Positions 50,168 to 59,795 of a stretch of 64,000 bases of DNA are shown here, piece after piece. The translations under genes and the position numbers were made by a program. This DNA comes from Megalonaias nervosa. Taxonomy: Eukaryota; Mollusca; Bivalvia; Unionida; Unionidae. Position 1 is the stretch's first letter, and every line of letters starts with the position of its first letter. The stretch spans positions 104,223 through 168,222 of the forward strand of contig JAECUM010003676.1 in the NCBI GenBank assembly GCA_016617855.1, written 5' to 3'. The notes under the pieces were generated by a model. It did not search any database, was not told the origin of the DNA, and saw nothing but the letters and a program-made list of their open reading frames with translations.

Positions 50168-52059
50168 GTATGCACAATCCGTTCCTGTAAGATTGGTTTG
50201 CAAACATCGTCATCCCGTATTAAGACTTTTGAATTTTGAACGTGAAAGGATGATTCTGGCCCGTATAAATACATAGAATTATTTATTTATTTATTTATTT
50301 ATAATCAAAATGAATTATATTGGAGAAAATAATAATAATAATAGTAATAGTTAACACGGTGCTCATAGAAATTATTTTCATACAAAGGTGTAGAGAAAGT
50401 GGAAAAAATTGCCACGACTCAGATTCCATGTTTCTCACATTTTTGCTATTATTTTGACATTTTAAAATTGCTATGCTTGAAATATAATGAGAAATAGAAC
50501 AGTGCTATATATGGCTCATGTTATGCATTTATTTGCTTTGCAAAATAGTATACTTAAAAAAGAGACATTATGTGACCATATGTAATACAAGTTTGATCTG
50601 ATTTAATTTCATTAAAAGCAATGTTTTCTTTAGGTCTTGGTGTAAACCAGTATCTAATAAAACAACATTTATGTCAGACTTGGTTCACTCATATTTGGAT
50701 TAGCAGATTTAATGTTCATAAGCATTTGAAGTATGACTTTCATTAAATAGTTGCTTTTTTTTAAATATCTTTAATATTGTTAATTAGATCAAACCCTCAA
50801 TCACTTGCAGTAGAAAATTCAGAACTAATATCAATCCCACCAATTTCACAAATTTCGCATGTGCAGGTGTAGAATTCATAACAGTTTTGCTTTACACTCC
50901 TGAGCTGGCATTGCCTTAAGGTCAGTGCAACACTATGATCATTGTATTTTATCATGATCTGTATGGAAAAATCCTCCATTATGTTAATTGATCAAAGTTG
51001 TAGGTACCAACTTATTGAAATAATTGTATTAAAACACAATATAATTATCTTTATTTAAACTGGAATACATTGTCATGGATGCTTTCTTATGTTGCCAGTC
51101 CCCAGTCTTAGCTTAATTGTCAAAAAAATCACATGGGTACTGCTCAGTATAGTTCAGCTTTGATGCATTATCCTATAAGCATGAGCAAGTGACAGCTTAT
51201 TATTATTCATAAAGTACAGTGATTTCTAGTTCAAGTTAACCTGTGACACACACAGAACAGAAATATTATTGTTCCCTATTCATCAGTGAAATATTTTGTT
51301 TTGTTCATAGCTTTAAATACAAATAAGAAGATGGTCTTCATTAAGTGGAGTGACTTATAATGAAGCTTCAGCAGGGTGCTAAATATTAGTGTTAAGTGTC
51401 TTTCAAGAATGTCAGAATAAAAATACCACACTTTGTCAACATGCTGAAGGTTTTATCAGGCAAATTGAATAGCCCATTTTTGGACAAGCGTGACAAGTAA
51501 CTCACATATACTCATCAGAAGAAAAAGAGGGAAAGTTCATATATTTATGAATCCACACAAAAGTCAAATATCCTGAACTACTAAAACAAATGGATATACA
51601 TGCTAATTAAGTATTGTCTACTTAGACATTTAAATTTCTATTCTTACAGTTGTATTCACTCTTTTATTGGTATTGTATCACATGCATTATCTATAAATGA
51701 AAGTGACCAAAATAACATCCTAACATCTAAGTTACCACACACATAATGCTTGCATACTGTATGCTCACACACATAACCACAATACATTTCCAGTTATCAA
51801 ATGAATATGATACTTCTAAAGCCTTAGTAATGCAACTGCACAGGCTTGTTTAAAATACACATTATTGATTTGTGTCCAGGTAAATGATTCATATTAATAC
51901 ACCTAAAACTGTATGATTTCACTGCATTTAAAATATGTTTATAAATGGAAAGAGTTAGAGTCTTGAATTACAGACCCTTGATAGCTGCCAAATAACTTAA
52001 AGTATTTTTTATATGCATCCCATGTTGACTATCCATGTCAGTCCATCTGTTACCATTTT

Positions 52060-52745
52060 CATTTTTTACTCAACAACTCAAGTTACACTTTTGCCAGACT
52101 TTATGAATCACTTGAAGTAGGGAATAATCCTATCTGTTTTGTAGTCAAAAGTTTAAGGTTCAAGTTCACTGTGACTAAAAGAAGAAAAATGGCTTGTGCA
52201 TGATAACTCGAGTTTGCCACCATTTACTATTATCAAACTTTTTCCTTGGGTAATGAAGAATCCTACAAATTTCATTGTTGAAAGGTCAAAAGTCAAGGGT
52301 CACTGTTACTGAAAGATGAAAATTAGTTTCTCTACAAAAACTTTAGTTCTTTATTATCTTGTTTACTTTGTGGATAGCTTGCACTTAAGGAAGAACTCTT
52401 TATCAGTTTTGGGTAAATTGTCAATGTCACTAAAGTGTTTTCCACACAATAACATTAGTTCTACATCATATAATCTGGTCCAAACTTTGTGGATGGCTTG
52501 AACTTTGGATAAGGAAGAAACCTGTTTAACTCAAGGTCAAAAGTTCAAAGGTCAAGGTCATTGAGTGAAAGTTAAAATATGATATCTGCAAACCAACATT
52601 AACTCTACATCACAAACTGGGACAAAACTTTGTGGATGGCTTACATTTGGGGTAGCCTATGGAAGAATCCTGTTGATTTGGGGGTAAAAAGGTCAAAGGT
52701 CAGTGTCACTTTAAAAGGTGAAAAATGGTTCCTATACACTAATTT
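52060..52745. repeat. Diverged tandem repeat of about 125-150 bp, about 5 units
   Basis: Units carry AACTTTGTGGATGGCTT, GGAAGAATCCT, a run of AAGGTCA half-sites, TGTCACT and a GAAAAATGGTT-like end. A related pattern of AAGGTCA-type blocks is seen at 27930-28250. Confidence 0.65.
52690..52702 (+). promoter_or_regulatory. Perfect DR1 nuclear-receptor motif in a repeat unit
   Basis: AGGTCAAAGGTCA is a perfect direct repeat of AGGTCA spaced by one base, the HNF4/RXR type site. A second near-perfect DR1 (AGTTCAAAGGTCA) is at 52542-52554. Both lie in a repeat array, so function is only a possibility. Confidence 0.3.
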
Positions 52746-52867
52746 CAAATGTCTACACAAAGGATTATTAAACATGGGATTATTTTCCTTTGATTATATA
52801 ATTGTAGTGTTATCAGCATACATATCAGTCTTAGAATTATTTACATGTGGTGGAAGTTCTCTTATAG

Positions 52868-53039
52868 GTTGAGTCCAACAGCAAACTGCACAGACCCAGA
52901 TCTGCCATTGCATGATGTGCCAACAGATCTGGATCTATGCAGTTTCTTAGGAGTAATTAGTAAACAAAATAGACCATGATCTGCTGGTGCTGTATACAAT
53001 GGCAGATCTGGGTCTGTGTTGTTTGCAGTTGGACTCAAC
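52868..53039. mobile_element. Hairpin (MITE-like), 43-bp inverted arms
   Basis: 52868-52910 pairs with 52997-53039 at 40 of 43 positions; the arms start GTTGAGTCCAAC and contain CAGACCCAGATCTGCCATTG. The loop is 86 bp. A degenerate third arm (TTGCTTGCAGTTGAACTTGA) is at about 53378. Confidence 0.65.
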
Positions 53040-53472
53040 TTACAAGTGACTAAATAATATACCATCTTTAACCTTGCAAGTAGAGATCAGATTGTTGAAA
53101 TTGAATTGCATCACAAAAAATTGAGTATTTCCATCTGTATTTATGATAAATTACCTTTACACAAATCATTAGCAAAGTTTTTATTTCAAAAAAATATTTA
53201 AAAAAAAAAATAAATTCCTGAATGTATTGAGATGCTGAAAGTTTTTTGTTTTAATTAGTCAATATTTTTTATAAGATTGGCAAGATTTTACAGATGTCAG
53301 TTGCTTAAAGAGAACCAGCAAAGAAGCCACATTATTACCATATATACTTGCTTATATGTCTGATGTCAGATCAGAGTTTATGTTGCTTGCAGTTGAACTT
53401 GACTTATAAGAAAATATATATGGTAACCTATGCTTGTTATATTTATCCAGTCTACCCATATTTCCCACAAAC

Positions 53473-53474
<2 letters not shown>

Positions 53475-53516
<42 letters not shown>
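53475..53516. repeat. TA microsatellite
   Basis: Pure TA run just left of the hAT-like element. Confidence 0.95.
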
Positions 53517-53517
<1 letters not shown>

Positions 53518-53552
53518 TGCCTCTTATAAGGTATATACCTCTCATATAAAAT

Positions 53553-55001
53553 CAGGGGTCACGCTACTACCAGACGAAGTGGCGATTAAGTCGCCTAAAA
53601 GATGTAAACTTCGCCTTCATCTGTTAGGAAAGCGAAAACGACTTCGCCCTGTGATTTTTTTTTTTTTTTTTTTAGAGGTACATTGATAAATACGAGTTGA
53701 GATGCCCCCTCGCCTGAGGCGGTGTTTATTCTAATATTGTGTTGCAGTTATAGGTATTCTTCAAGCCATCAGTAGCTAGGCCTAGTTTTGATATCAATTA
53801 CGCTGACAAACAAACCCTTAAACATTCACAGGCATGTGTTTGATAGCTGATTGACCATTAACCATTTCCCGAGTTGGCAACTAGGCCCCTATCACTACCC
53901 GATTTACGCATGTTATCCTTCGATGATAAAACATACATACTTGTGTTTCGAAACTTTAACAATAGTATGTATATAGCAGTTTGTGTTTTAAGAATAAAAT
54001 CGGTGATCTGGATATTTTAACTGCCTCTTGTACACTATTTCGTCATAAAGTTACTTTGAAACTCTAAGTGTACCAGTAACGGGAGGAAAAATGGCGGACA
54101 TCGCTATATCTGGGAAATACCAGTTTATTAGATTGTCTGTTTTCGTAAATCATCGAGCAAATATATACAGACAAATATACAATTCATAGAAAGCAAAGCC
54201 TAGGTATTATGTTATTTAAGATTTAACTTTAAAATCCAACTATATAAGTCAGAAACGTATGAGACAATGCCATGTTGTGGAATTCGCGAGAAGCGTTTTA
54301 AGGTCAAAGTTGTTTTCTGACTTGACCCGTATTTGTGAAAATACGGAAAAAAGCTGCGATGCAGATAATATTTCATCAACGCATAAAATTAATACAAGTA
54401 CATAGACAAATAAATAAACCATAAATTTGCAATCCTATCATGGACTGTTGTAAAGCTATATAAAGGAGTGACTACATTACGAAAACCCCTCCTTCTAAAA
54501 ATAGATGCACTTACGTCTGTGTTGATTCGGTTGGAAAGAAGAGTTTGGTTCATATACCAACTATAAATGAGCCATGTCTGTAATTTTATGCATTTAGTGT
54601 GTTATGTATGAATAGTTACAGTAATGTTTTATCCGCAACAAAGAAATTAGGACACTTATGCATCTGCCCTCATGTACATGGTACAGGGGTTGTGTCAAAA
54701 GCGCTTAGAAATCTTTGAAAGTGCCATTATTGTGAACTTTTAAAAAGTATATAAAAAATAAATACAAAAATATACAAAAATTAGGGTAGTCGATTAAGCA
54801 TTTTTACCAACGTGCAATTACAATAATGTAATCTAGTTACTCAGTTAAATTTTGTTACAGTACATTTTCTATTATTCTCTTTTAGAGTCATATGGCCAAA
54901 ATAACTAAGAAAATTTTCTATTAGAAAATAAAGTATTGCTAGTATTGCTTAAATCCAATGTTAAACGCAAATATGAGCATAATTCAAATAAGAGAACACA
55001 C

Positions 55002-55056
<55 letters not shown>

Positions 55057-55160
55057 CATTCTTGCTTCGTGTCCACTTCTCCCTGTTGAGCTCTCACTTC
55101 TCCCTGTTCTGTCCAAAAGGAGAAGTCACTTCTCCCTAAAATTCAAGTCTAGCTTGACCC

Positions 55161-55163
<3 letters not shown>
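53553..55163. mobile_element. hAT-like non-autonomous DNA transposon (candidate)
   Basis: The ends CAGGGGTCACGCTA and, inverted, CAGGGGTCAAGCTA form terminal inverted repeats of hAT type (CAGGG-start). Flanking 8-mers TATAAAAT and ATATATAT are similar but not identical, as expected of a low-complexity target. The 1.6-kb interior has no transposase frame, is richer in CpG than its surroundings and contains its own TA run (55004-55054). Confidence 0.45.
55004..55054. repeat. TA microsatellite
   Basis: Pure TA run inside the hAT-like element. Confidence 0.95.

Positions 55164-55207
<44 letters not shown>
55164..55207. repeat. TA microsatellite
   Basis: Pure TA run directly abutting the right end of the hAT-like element. 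Confidence 0.95.
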
Positions 55208-55209
<2 letters not shown>

Positions 55210-56003
55210 TAGGTGCAGATAAGAACTGTAATGTTGATTTGAAAATCTGCATACAAATGATGCCCCAATAGTTAACCAGTGGTTTGGTATGAACAGTGTT
55301 ATCCCATTTTATGATATTAACAATATTATCTAGTGGTTTGAATATTTATTTCAAAGTCAGTGTTCAGGAAGAGTTGTAACAACTTGCTTTAAAAAACTGG
55401 ATGTTTACCATGACAGAGTTCTAGATAAATAGTGTGTTCATGCAAATTGACTAAAATCATATTAAGAATGTTAGAAATGATTTCAAATTATGCAAAACGT
55501 TTGTGAATTTTAAGTGTTTTCTCCAATGTTACCATTATATTGCTCCAGCCATAAGCACAGTCCATGTTTTTATGATGGCAGTACATTCATTCAGTATAAC
55601 CTGTTATCAGTACAAGTTCCAAAATGCTTTGTGTATGTATGAAATGATAGTACATGTACTTTGCAACTATGAGAAAATTCACTCAAAAAAAGCCATATAA
55701 TCAATTGTACCATTAATTAGTGTAAGTTATCAATCAGTCTGATGTATTATAAAAGATCTGATTAATGTATTGATGATTTGAAATTTGAGATTCAGACTGG
55801 TATGGTAAGTTTTTGTTTTGCCTTGTTCACACAATATACTGTCAAATTTTACAAAAATTGAATTAGTTCCAAAACCAGGGAGTAAAATACCCAGTTTATT
55901 GAATTCTTATCTAGAGCTCTGCTATTACCATGTATACAGTAGAATTTGTACAGAGAACTTCTAATATGGAAGGTATAGAGTGAGAATATTTTCTTTTTTT
56001 AAG

Positions 56004-56139
56004 CTTGGTCCAGTTTTCACCCTGTATGTTGCTGGAGAGCGGATGACATTCTTGACTGAGTGGGATGACTTTCCTAATTTCTTTCAATCCTCATATGTGG
56101 ACTTTCAGAAAGGAGTACAAAGTTCAGTCCAAAATGTGG
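56004..56139 (+). CDS. CYP39A1: CYP39A1-like cytochrome P450, exon 2
   Basis: Preceded by TTCTTTTTTTAAG, phase 0 in, phase 1 out at G|GTAAGA. Encodes 45 residues with GPVFTLYVAGERMTFLTE and VDFQKGVQSSVQNV, matching the second segment of CYP39A1. No third exon is visible between 56140 and 64000, where a viral element sits instead, so the gene either continues beyond the window or has been disrupted. Confidence 0.85.
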
Positions 56140-56452
56140 GTAAGATAATGTTAGATGCTTTTGTACTTATCTAGGGAGGCAACTGTCAGTGTGTTCCCTT
56201 GCTAAAGTTTCATTTTTTTCACTACATATAATTCAAAGATTGAGCATTTATTTATTAATTATTTGCTCTTATATACTCTTATTTGTTGGAATTATGTTAA
56301 CAATGCATTGATTATACTGACTTGAATAATCTTCTACCATCTCTAAAGCTAATAGTTAAAGAATCATGATGTTATGATATCCGTTCTTTTGTGGATATAT
56401 TGTGACAGGACATATCCACCTGTCTGCCTGTGTTCATGTATTTATCTGTTTG

Positions 56453-56524
56453 TCTGTGTCCATTTATCAATCTGTGTCCATTTATCAATCCGTGTCCAAT
56501 TTTCTGTCTGTGTCCAAGCAGCAG
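56453..56524. repeat. 18-bp minisatellite at the left border of the viral element
   Basis: Four units of TCTGTGTCCATTTATCAA, the third and fourth diverged; the fourth runs into AGCAGCAGGG. I place the element border at or near 56517, but cannot exclude that the minisatellite belongs to the element. Confidence 0.8.
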
Positions 56525-56737
56525 GGAGGGTGAACAGACAACTTTTTTGGCAGCAGCAGGGAGGGTGGACCCTACAACTTTTTAGAGACCTATATTTTGA
56601 AATTAAAGGGTTCCTACGAAAGGCTGTAAAACAAAAGTTTTTGTCTTAATAATGAAAACTTCTCTAATTGACCAGATTTTTTCTGATTTTTTCACGTACT
56701 GGTCACTACGCGTATGTCGTCCACCCTCCCTGCTGCT
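56517..56737. repeat. Left-border repeats of the viral element
   Basis: AGCAGCAGGGAGGGTGGAC at 56552-56570 recurs as a perfect 19-bp inverted copy at 56719-56737. A direct copy with one change (GTGAAC for GTGGAC) starts at 56517 and both direct copies are followed by ACAACTTTTT. The 148-bp stretch between the inverted copies contains no gene. Confidence 0.9.
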
Positions 56738-56744
56738 ATAAATT
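56737..56744 (+). promoter_or_regulatory. TATA-like box before the first viral gene
   Basis: TATAAATT begins at the last base of the right-hand inverted repeat and lies 28 bp before the ATG at 56772. Position and context suit an early promoter; no experiment supports it. Confidence 0.4.
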
Positions 56745-56771
56745 AAACAGCCAGTATAGATATTATCAATA

Positions 56772-57854
56772 ATGAGTATTGGAGAACCACACTCAGCTAA
56801 ATTAACTCGAGAGCGACTAGAGGCAATTAAAAAATATCTACCTGTTCGTGATTCTGTTAAGCAACAACTACAATCGCGTCAGGAGTCTCAGGTGGAATTT
56901 ACAGAAGGTACAGAAAAATTATTTAAACCGATTGTCGAACCAACGAACAAAATTGTTACAGCAACTGAGGCAACACAACGAGCTCTTGCAACATTGCCTG
57001 CTGATATTGCTGGTCGTATTCAAGCAGTTCAACCACCACCACAAGCACCACAACCACCACCACAACCACAACCAGAACTTAAAAGACCAAGAATTAAGAT
57101 AATGAATAAATTTACGCCTGAAGGTATTGCTGCTATCAGAGACCCAAACCAATTATTTGATATTGCCGCGTTTGGATATTATGAAAGAAAAAAATATGTA
57201 AAACTAGAATATATTAAATCATTAAGCTCTGCCAATTGGATCAAGGATATATATCGCGTCGCTACTGGTATTCCAGAAATCAGATCTAATAAAGATATTA
57301 TGAGTTTTAATGAATTTGATGAGGATATACATAAATATATAAAAGAGACTGAACAAAGCAAACGATTATCACAACCACCACAATTTGAACTATCACCACC
57401 ATCATCACCAAAACTTAAATTACCATCACCGCAACAACCATTACTACAGCAACAAGAGCTACAACAACAACAAAAGCTACAACAACAACAAGAGCTACAA
57501 CGAGAAAAAAAACGAAAAAAAAGAACAATCAAAGAATCATTTCGTTATTTTCTAAGATCACCAAAAGTATCACCGAAACCAGTTGAAGAGGAAGAAGAAA
57601 AAGAATTTCAAGACGATCCTGGTGCAACTGGAAGTGGTTTAGGAAGTGGTCTTATTACCTGTCCCAATAACGTCCTTGCTGATGTTGATCGACTAGAAAT
57701 CCTCATTGGAGGAAAACGAGCTGGTAATAATTCCCCAGAAATCATTAATGAAGCAGCTGATATTTGCAAACGATTATTTACAGGCGGTATCATGGATATT
57801 AATGTATATCGGTCTCTCATTAATGAAATCGCCGATGATTATCATAGTGACTAA
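56772..57854 (+). CDS. Viral element protein, 360 aa, Pro/Gln-rich, function unknown
   Basis: I do not recognise a named domain. Residues 87-101 are Pro/Gln-rich. Residues 110-190 look globular, with alternating charged and aromatic residues. Residues 201-245 are Pro/Ser then Gln-rich, followed by a basic KKRKKR cluster (246-251), which could act in nuclear import or DNA binding, and an acidic EEEEEKE run (272-278). The last 60 residues contain VDRLEILIGGKRAGNNSPEI, then NEAADICKRLFTGG and YRSLINEI. An AGNxS...NE...L...G.I...Y pattern like this is familiar to me from first-position proteins of related invertebrate elements, but no function is established. It is intact and is the first gene after the border, read from a TATA-like box. 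Candidate roles are scaffold or nucleoprotein; this is inference. Confidence 0.8.
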   Translation: MSIGEPHSAKLTRERLEAIKKYLPVRDSVKQQLQSRQESQVEFTEGTEKLFKPIVEPTNKIVTATEATQRALATLPADIAGRIQAVQPPPQAPQPPPQPQPELKRPRIKIMNKFTPEGIAAIRDPNQLFDIAAFGYYERKKYVKLEYIKSLSSANWIKDIYRVATGIPEIRSNKDIMSFNEFDEDIHKYIKETEQSKRLSQPPQFELSPPSSPKLKLPSPQQPLLQQQELQQQQKLQQQQELQREKKRKKRTIKESFRYFLRSPKVSPKPVEEEEEKEFQDDPGATGSGLGSGLITCPNNVLADVDRLEILIGGKRAGNNSPEIINEAADICKRLFTGGIMDINVYRSLINEIADDYHSD

Positions 57855-57889
57855 GTATGTAATTAGTTATAAAGTCACTTAATAATAAG

Positions 57890-58309
57890 ATGATCATACA
57901 CAATACTCGTGGACCTACCATGGTCAGGGTAATAAACTCTCGATTACCAGTATACAAAACGACCTACGGAGATGGATTAGGTGATGTTGTTCAGGGTCTG
58001 TTTAGAAGAATAGCCCCAAAAGCAATACCGATTGCAAAGCAGCTAGGAATGAAAGCTATTGATGTTGTTCGTGAAAAAGGTATAGGCGCTGTTGGTAATA
58101 TTGCTAGCAAAGCATTCTCAGCAATCAAAGATAGACTATCACGATTAATACGCAGACCACAAGCGACCCGACCTCAACCTGTGAAATTGGCTAGCACTGA
58201 AGTGATGCCCGCAAGTGTAAGTAAAATAATAAATCAAGCCGCTAATCAAAAACTAGCGGAGTTAGCTGATATCCCGATGTCGGAAAAGGAAAAAAAATAT
58301 AACCGCTAG
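57890..58309 (+). CDS. Small basic core/pVI-like virion protein, probably frameshifted at its end
   Basis: 139 residues, strongly basic, with GDGLGDVVQGLFRRIAP at 27-43, an Ala/Ile-rich middle and a basic RLSRLIRR stretch. Small basic proteins with a GxGxG...LFR...P start are usual beside Polinton-type capsid genes and are compared with adenovirus core or minor capsid proteins. An in-frame ATG at 57920 is an alternative start. An eight-A run at 58290-58297 lies just before the stop; the frame shifted by one base stays open to 58352, adds a Gly/Arg-rich basic end and stops 8 bp before the next gene, the same spacing seen elsewhere in the element. I infer a one-base indel in the A run (or a sequencing error). 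Confidence 0.75.
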   Translation: MIIHNTRGPTMVRVINSRLPVYKTTYGDGLGDVVQGLFRRIAPKAIPIAKQLGMKAIDVVREKGIGAVGNIASKAFSAIKDRLSRLIRRPQATRPQPVKLASTEVMPASVSKIINQAANQKLAELADIPMSEKEKKYNR

Positions 58310-58360
58310 TCTGATAGCAGGAAGTGGTCTTCGAGTTAGACGAAGACGATAATAATAAAG

Positions 58361-59760
58361 ATGTTTAAGCGCATATCTGACCCCGCGTTTGACATGGACG
58401 CATCAGTTCTCAAGGATGAGTCTGTGCGCGATTATCAGTATTATTCTTACAACGCTCGAATACCAGATCAGCGTGGACGAATCGAACTAGAGGTTCAGGA
58501 TACAAGTAGGTATTTTCTACCCGCTGATGCTTTTATTGAAGTAGAAGGTAAAATTTATAAAGCGGATAATACTGAATACGATAATAATGATGGTTTTGGT
58601 TTTGTTAATAATGGTATTATGGCGTTATTTGACAGCGCTACGTACATGATTGATAGTAAAAATATTGAATCAATTCAGAAAGACGTCGACGTTGCCACGA
58701 CAATACTAGGCCTTGCAAGATACAGCGATGATTATTCAAGATCAGCTGGTCCATCAATGATGTTTGTAAAGGACACTTCTGATCACCCTAATAACACACA
58801 ATATAATATAAGACGACCTAGAAACTTCGCCGACAACACTGACGCTGATGTGTGGCCGGTGGTTCATGGTGCTAATCCAAATTTCAACTTAGGATTTACA
58901 ACACGTAAAACAATGTTGAAAGATAGAAGGTTTTCATGTGCAATTCCACTGTCACACATATTTGGATTTTGCAGAAATGTCTGAAAAGTCATTTTTGGAG
59001 CCAAACACACAGTTGTACTTGTGCGAAAAAGCGATGATAATGATGCAATGTGGCATGTTGAAGGAGCTAATGCTGCTGCAACTGAGGCACTTCATGGTAA
59101 GGTAGTACTAACAAAACTTTCCCTGTGGATGCCAGTGATGACTCCAACAATATCTGAAGAAGATCGGTTACTATCTTTTATGAGTCAAGGCGGTAAATCA
59201 ACGTTGTCATGGTTAACAATGACCACAGATGTTGTTCAGAGTGCAATTAATGGTCTATTCACATGGCAAATAGCTTCTCAGCAAGGTGTTTCTGCACCAA
59301 GACACATATTTATTGCGCACAAGATAATACACGTGTAAACAATCAAATAAAAAGTTTAATGATATTTGACAAACTTGGTGTTTCTGAAGTTTCATTAAGG
59401 ATAAATGGACATCAAGAACCATCCGAGGATATATTACTGAATTTTGAAAATAATCATGTAGCACGTGCATATCATCGTCTTATGTCGTTTATGGGGCGTG
59501 ATCAAAATATTGATACTGGTTTACAAATATCGCAGCTAGATTTTACATTGCTGTATCCGATTTATTACTTTTCACTAGAACATTTAGATTTAACCAGACA
59601 ATCTGTTGTAGATATTCATTTTCGAGCTCGCGTTAATAGAAACATTGTAGATATCCCTAATTAGAGAGCAATAGCCATTATACTCAGCGATAAATCAATG
59701 TTACTCGAAGGTGTTGGTGGACGAATGAGAGTTATTGATGCCCCAGTAGAAAATATGTAA
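58361..59760 (+). pseudogene. Double-jelly-roll major capsid protein gene, broken by two stops and one frameshift
   Basis: Three consecutive frames cover about 466 codons, the expected size. Features of the double-jelly-roll-like family are GFGFVNNGIMALFDSATYMI and SKNIESIQ in the first jelly-roll half, LSHIFGFCRN in the middle and a C-terminal half with LMIFDKLGVSEVSLRINGH and FTLLYPIYYFSLEHLD. Breaks: an in-frame TGA at 58982-58984; a change of frame close to 59317, consistent with a one-base loss; an in-frame TAG at 59662-59664, after which the same frame stays open to TAA at 59758-59760 with residues that suit the family's end. The gene follows the core-like gene by 8 bp. The family forms the hexon-like trimers of the icosahedral shell. 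This copy cannot make the full protein. Confidence 0.8.
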
Positions 59761-59795
59761 ATAAACATGTAATTAGATCGTTCATAATATTAATA

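Larger units (their letters stand above)
50168..56003. other. P450 intron 1, repeat-rich
   Basis: Contains a diverged tandem array (52060-52745), a 43-bp hairpin (52868-53039), three TA runs and a hAT-like element (53553-55163). 50230-52050 shows only AT-rich sequence with short (ATTT)n and (AAT)n stretches. Confidence 0.65.
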
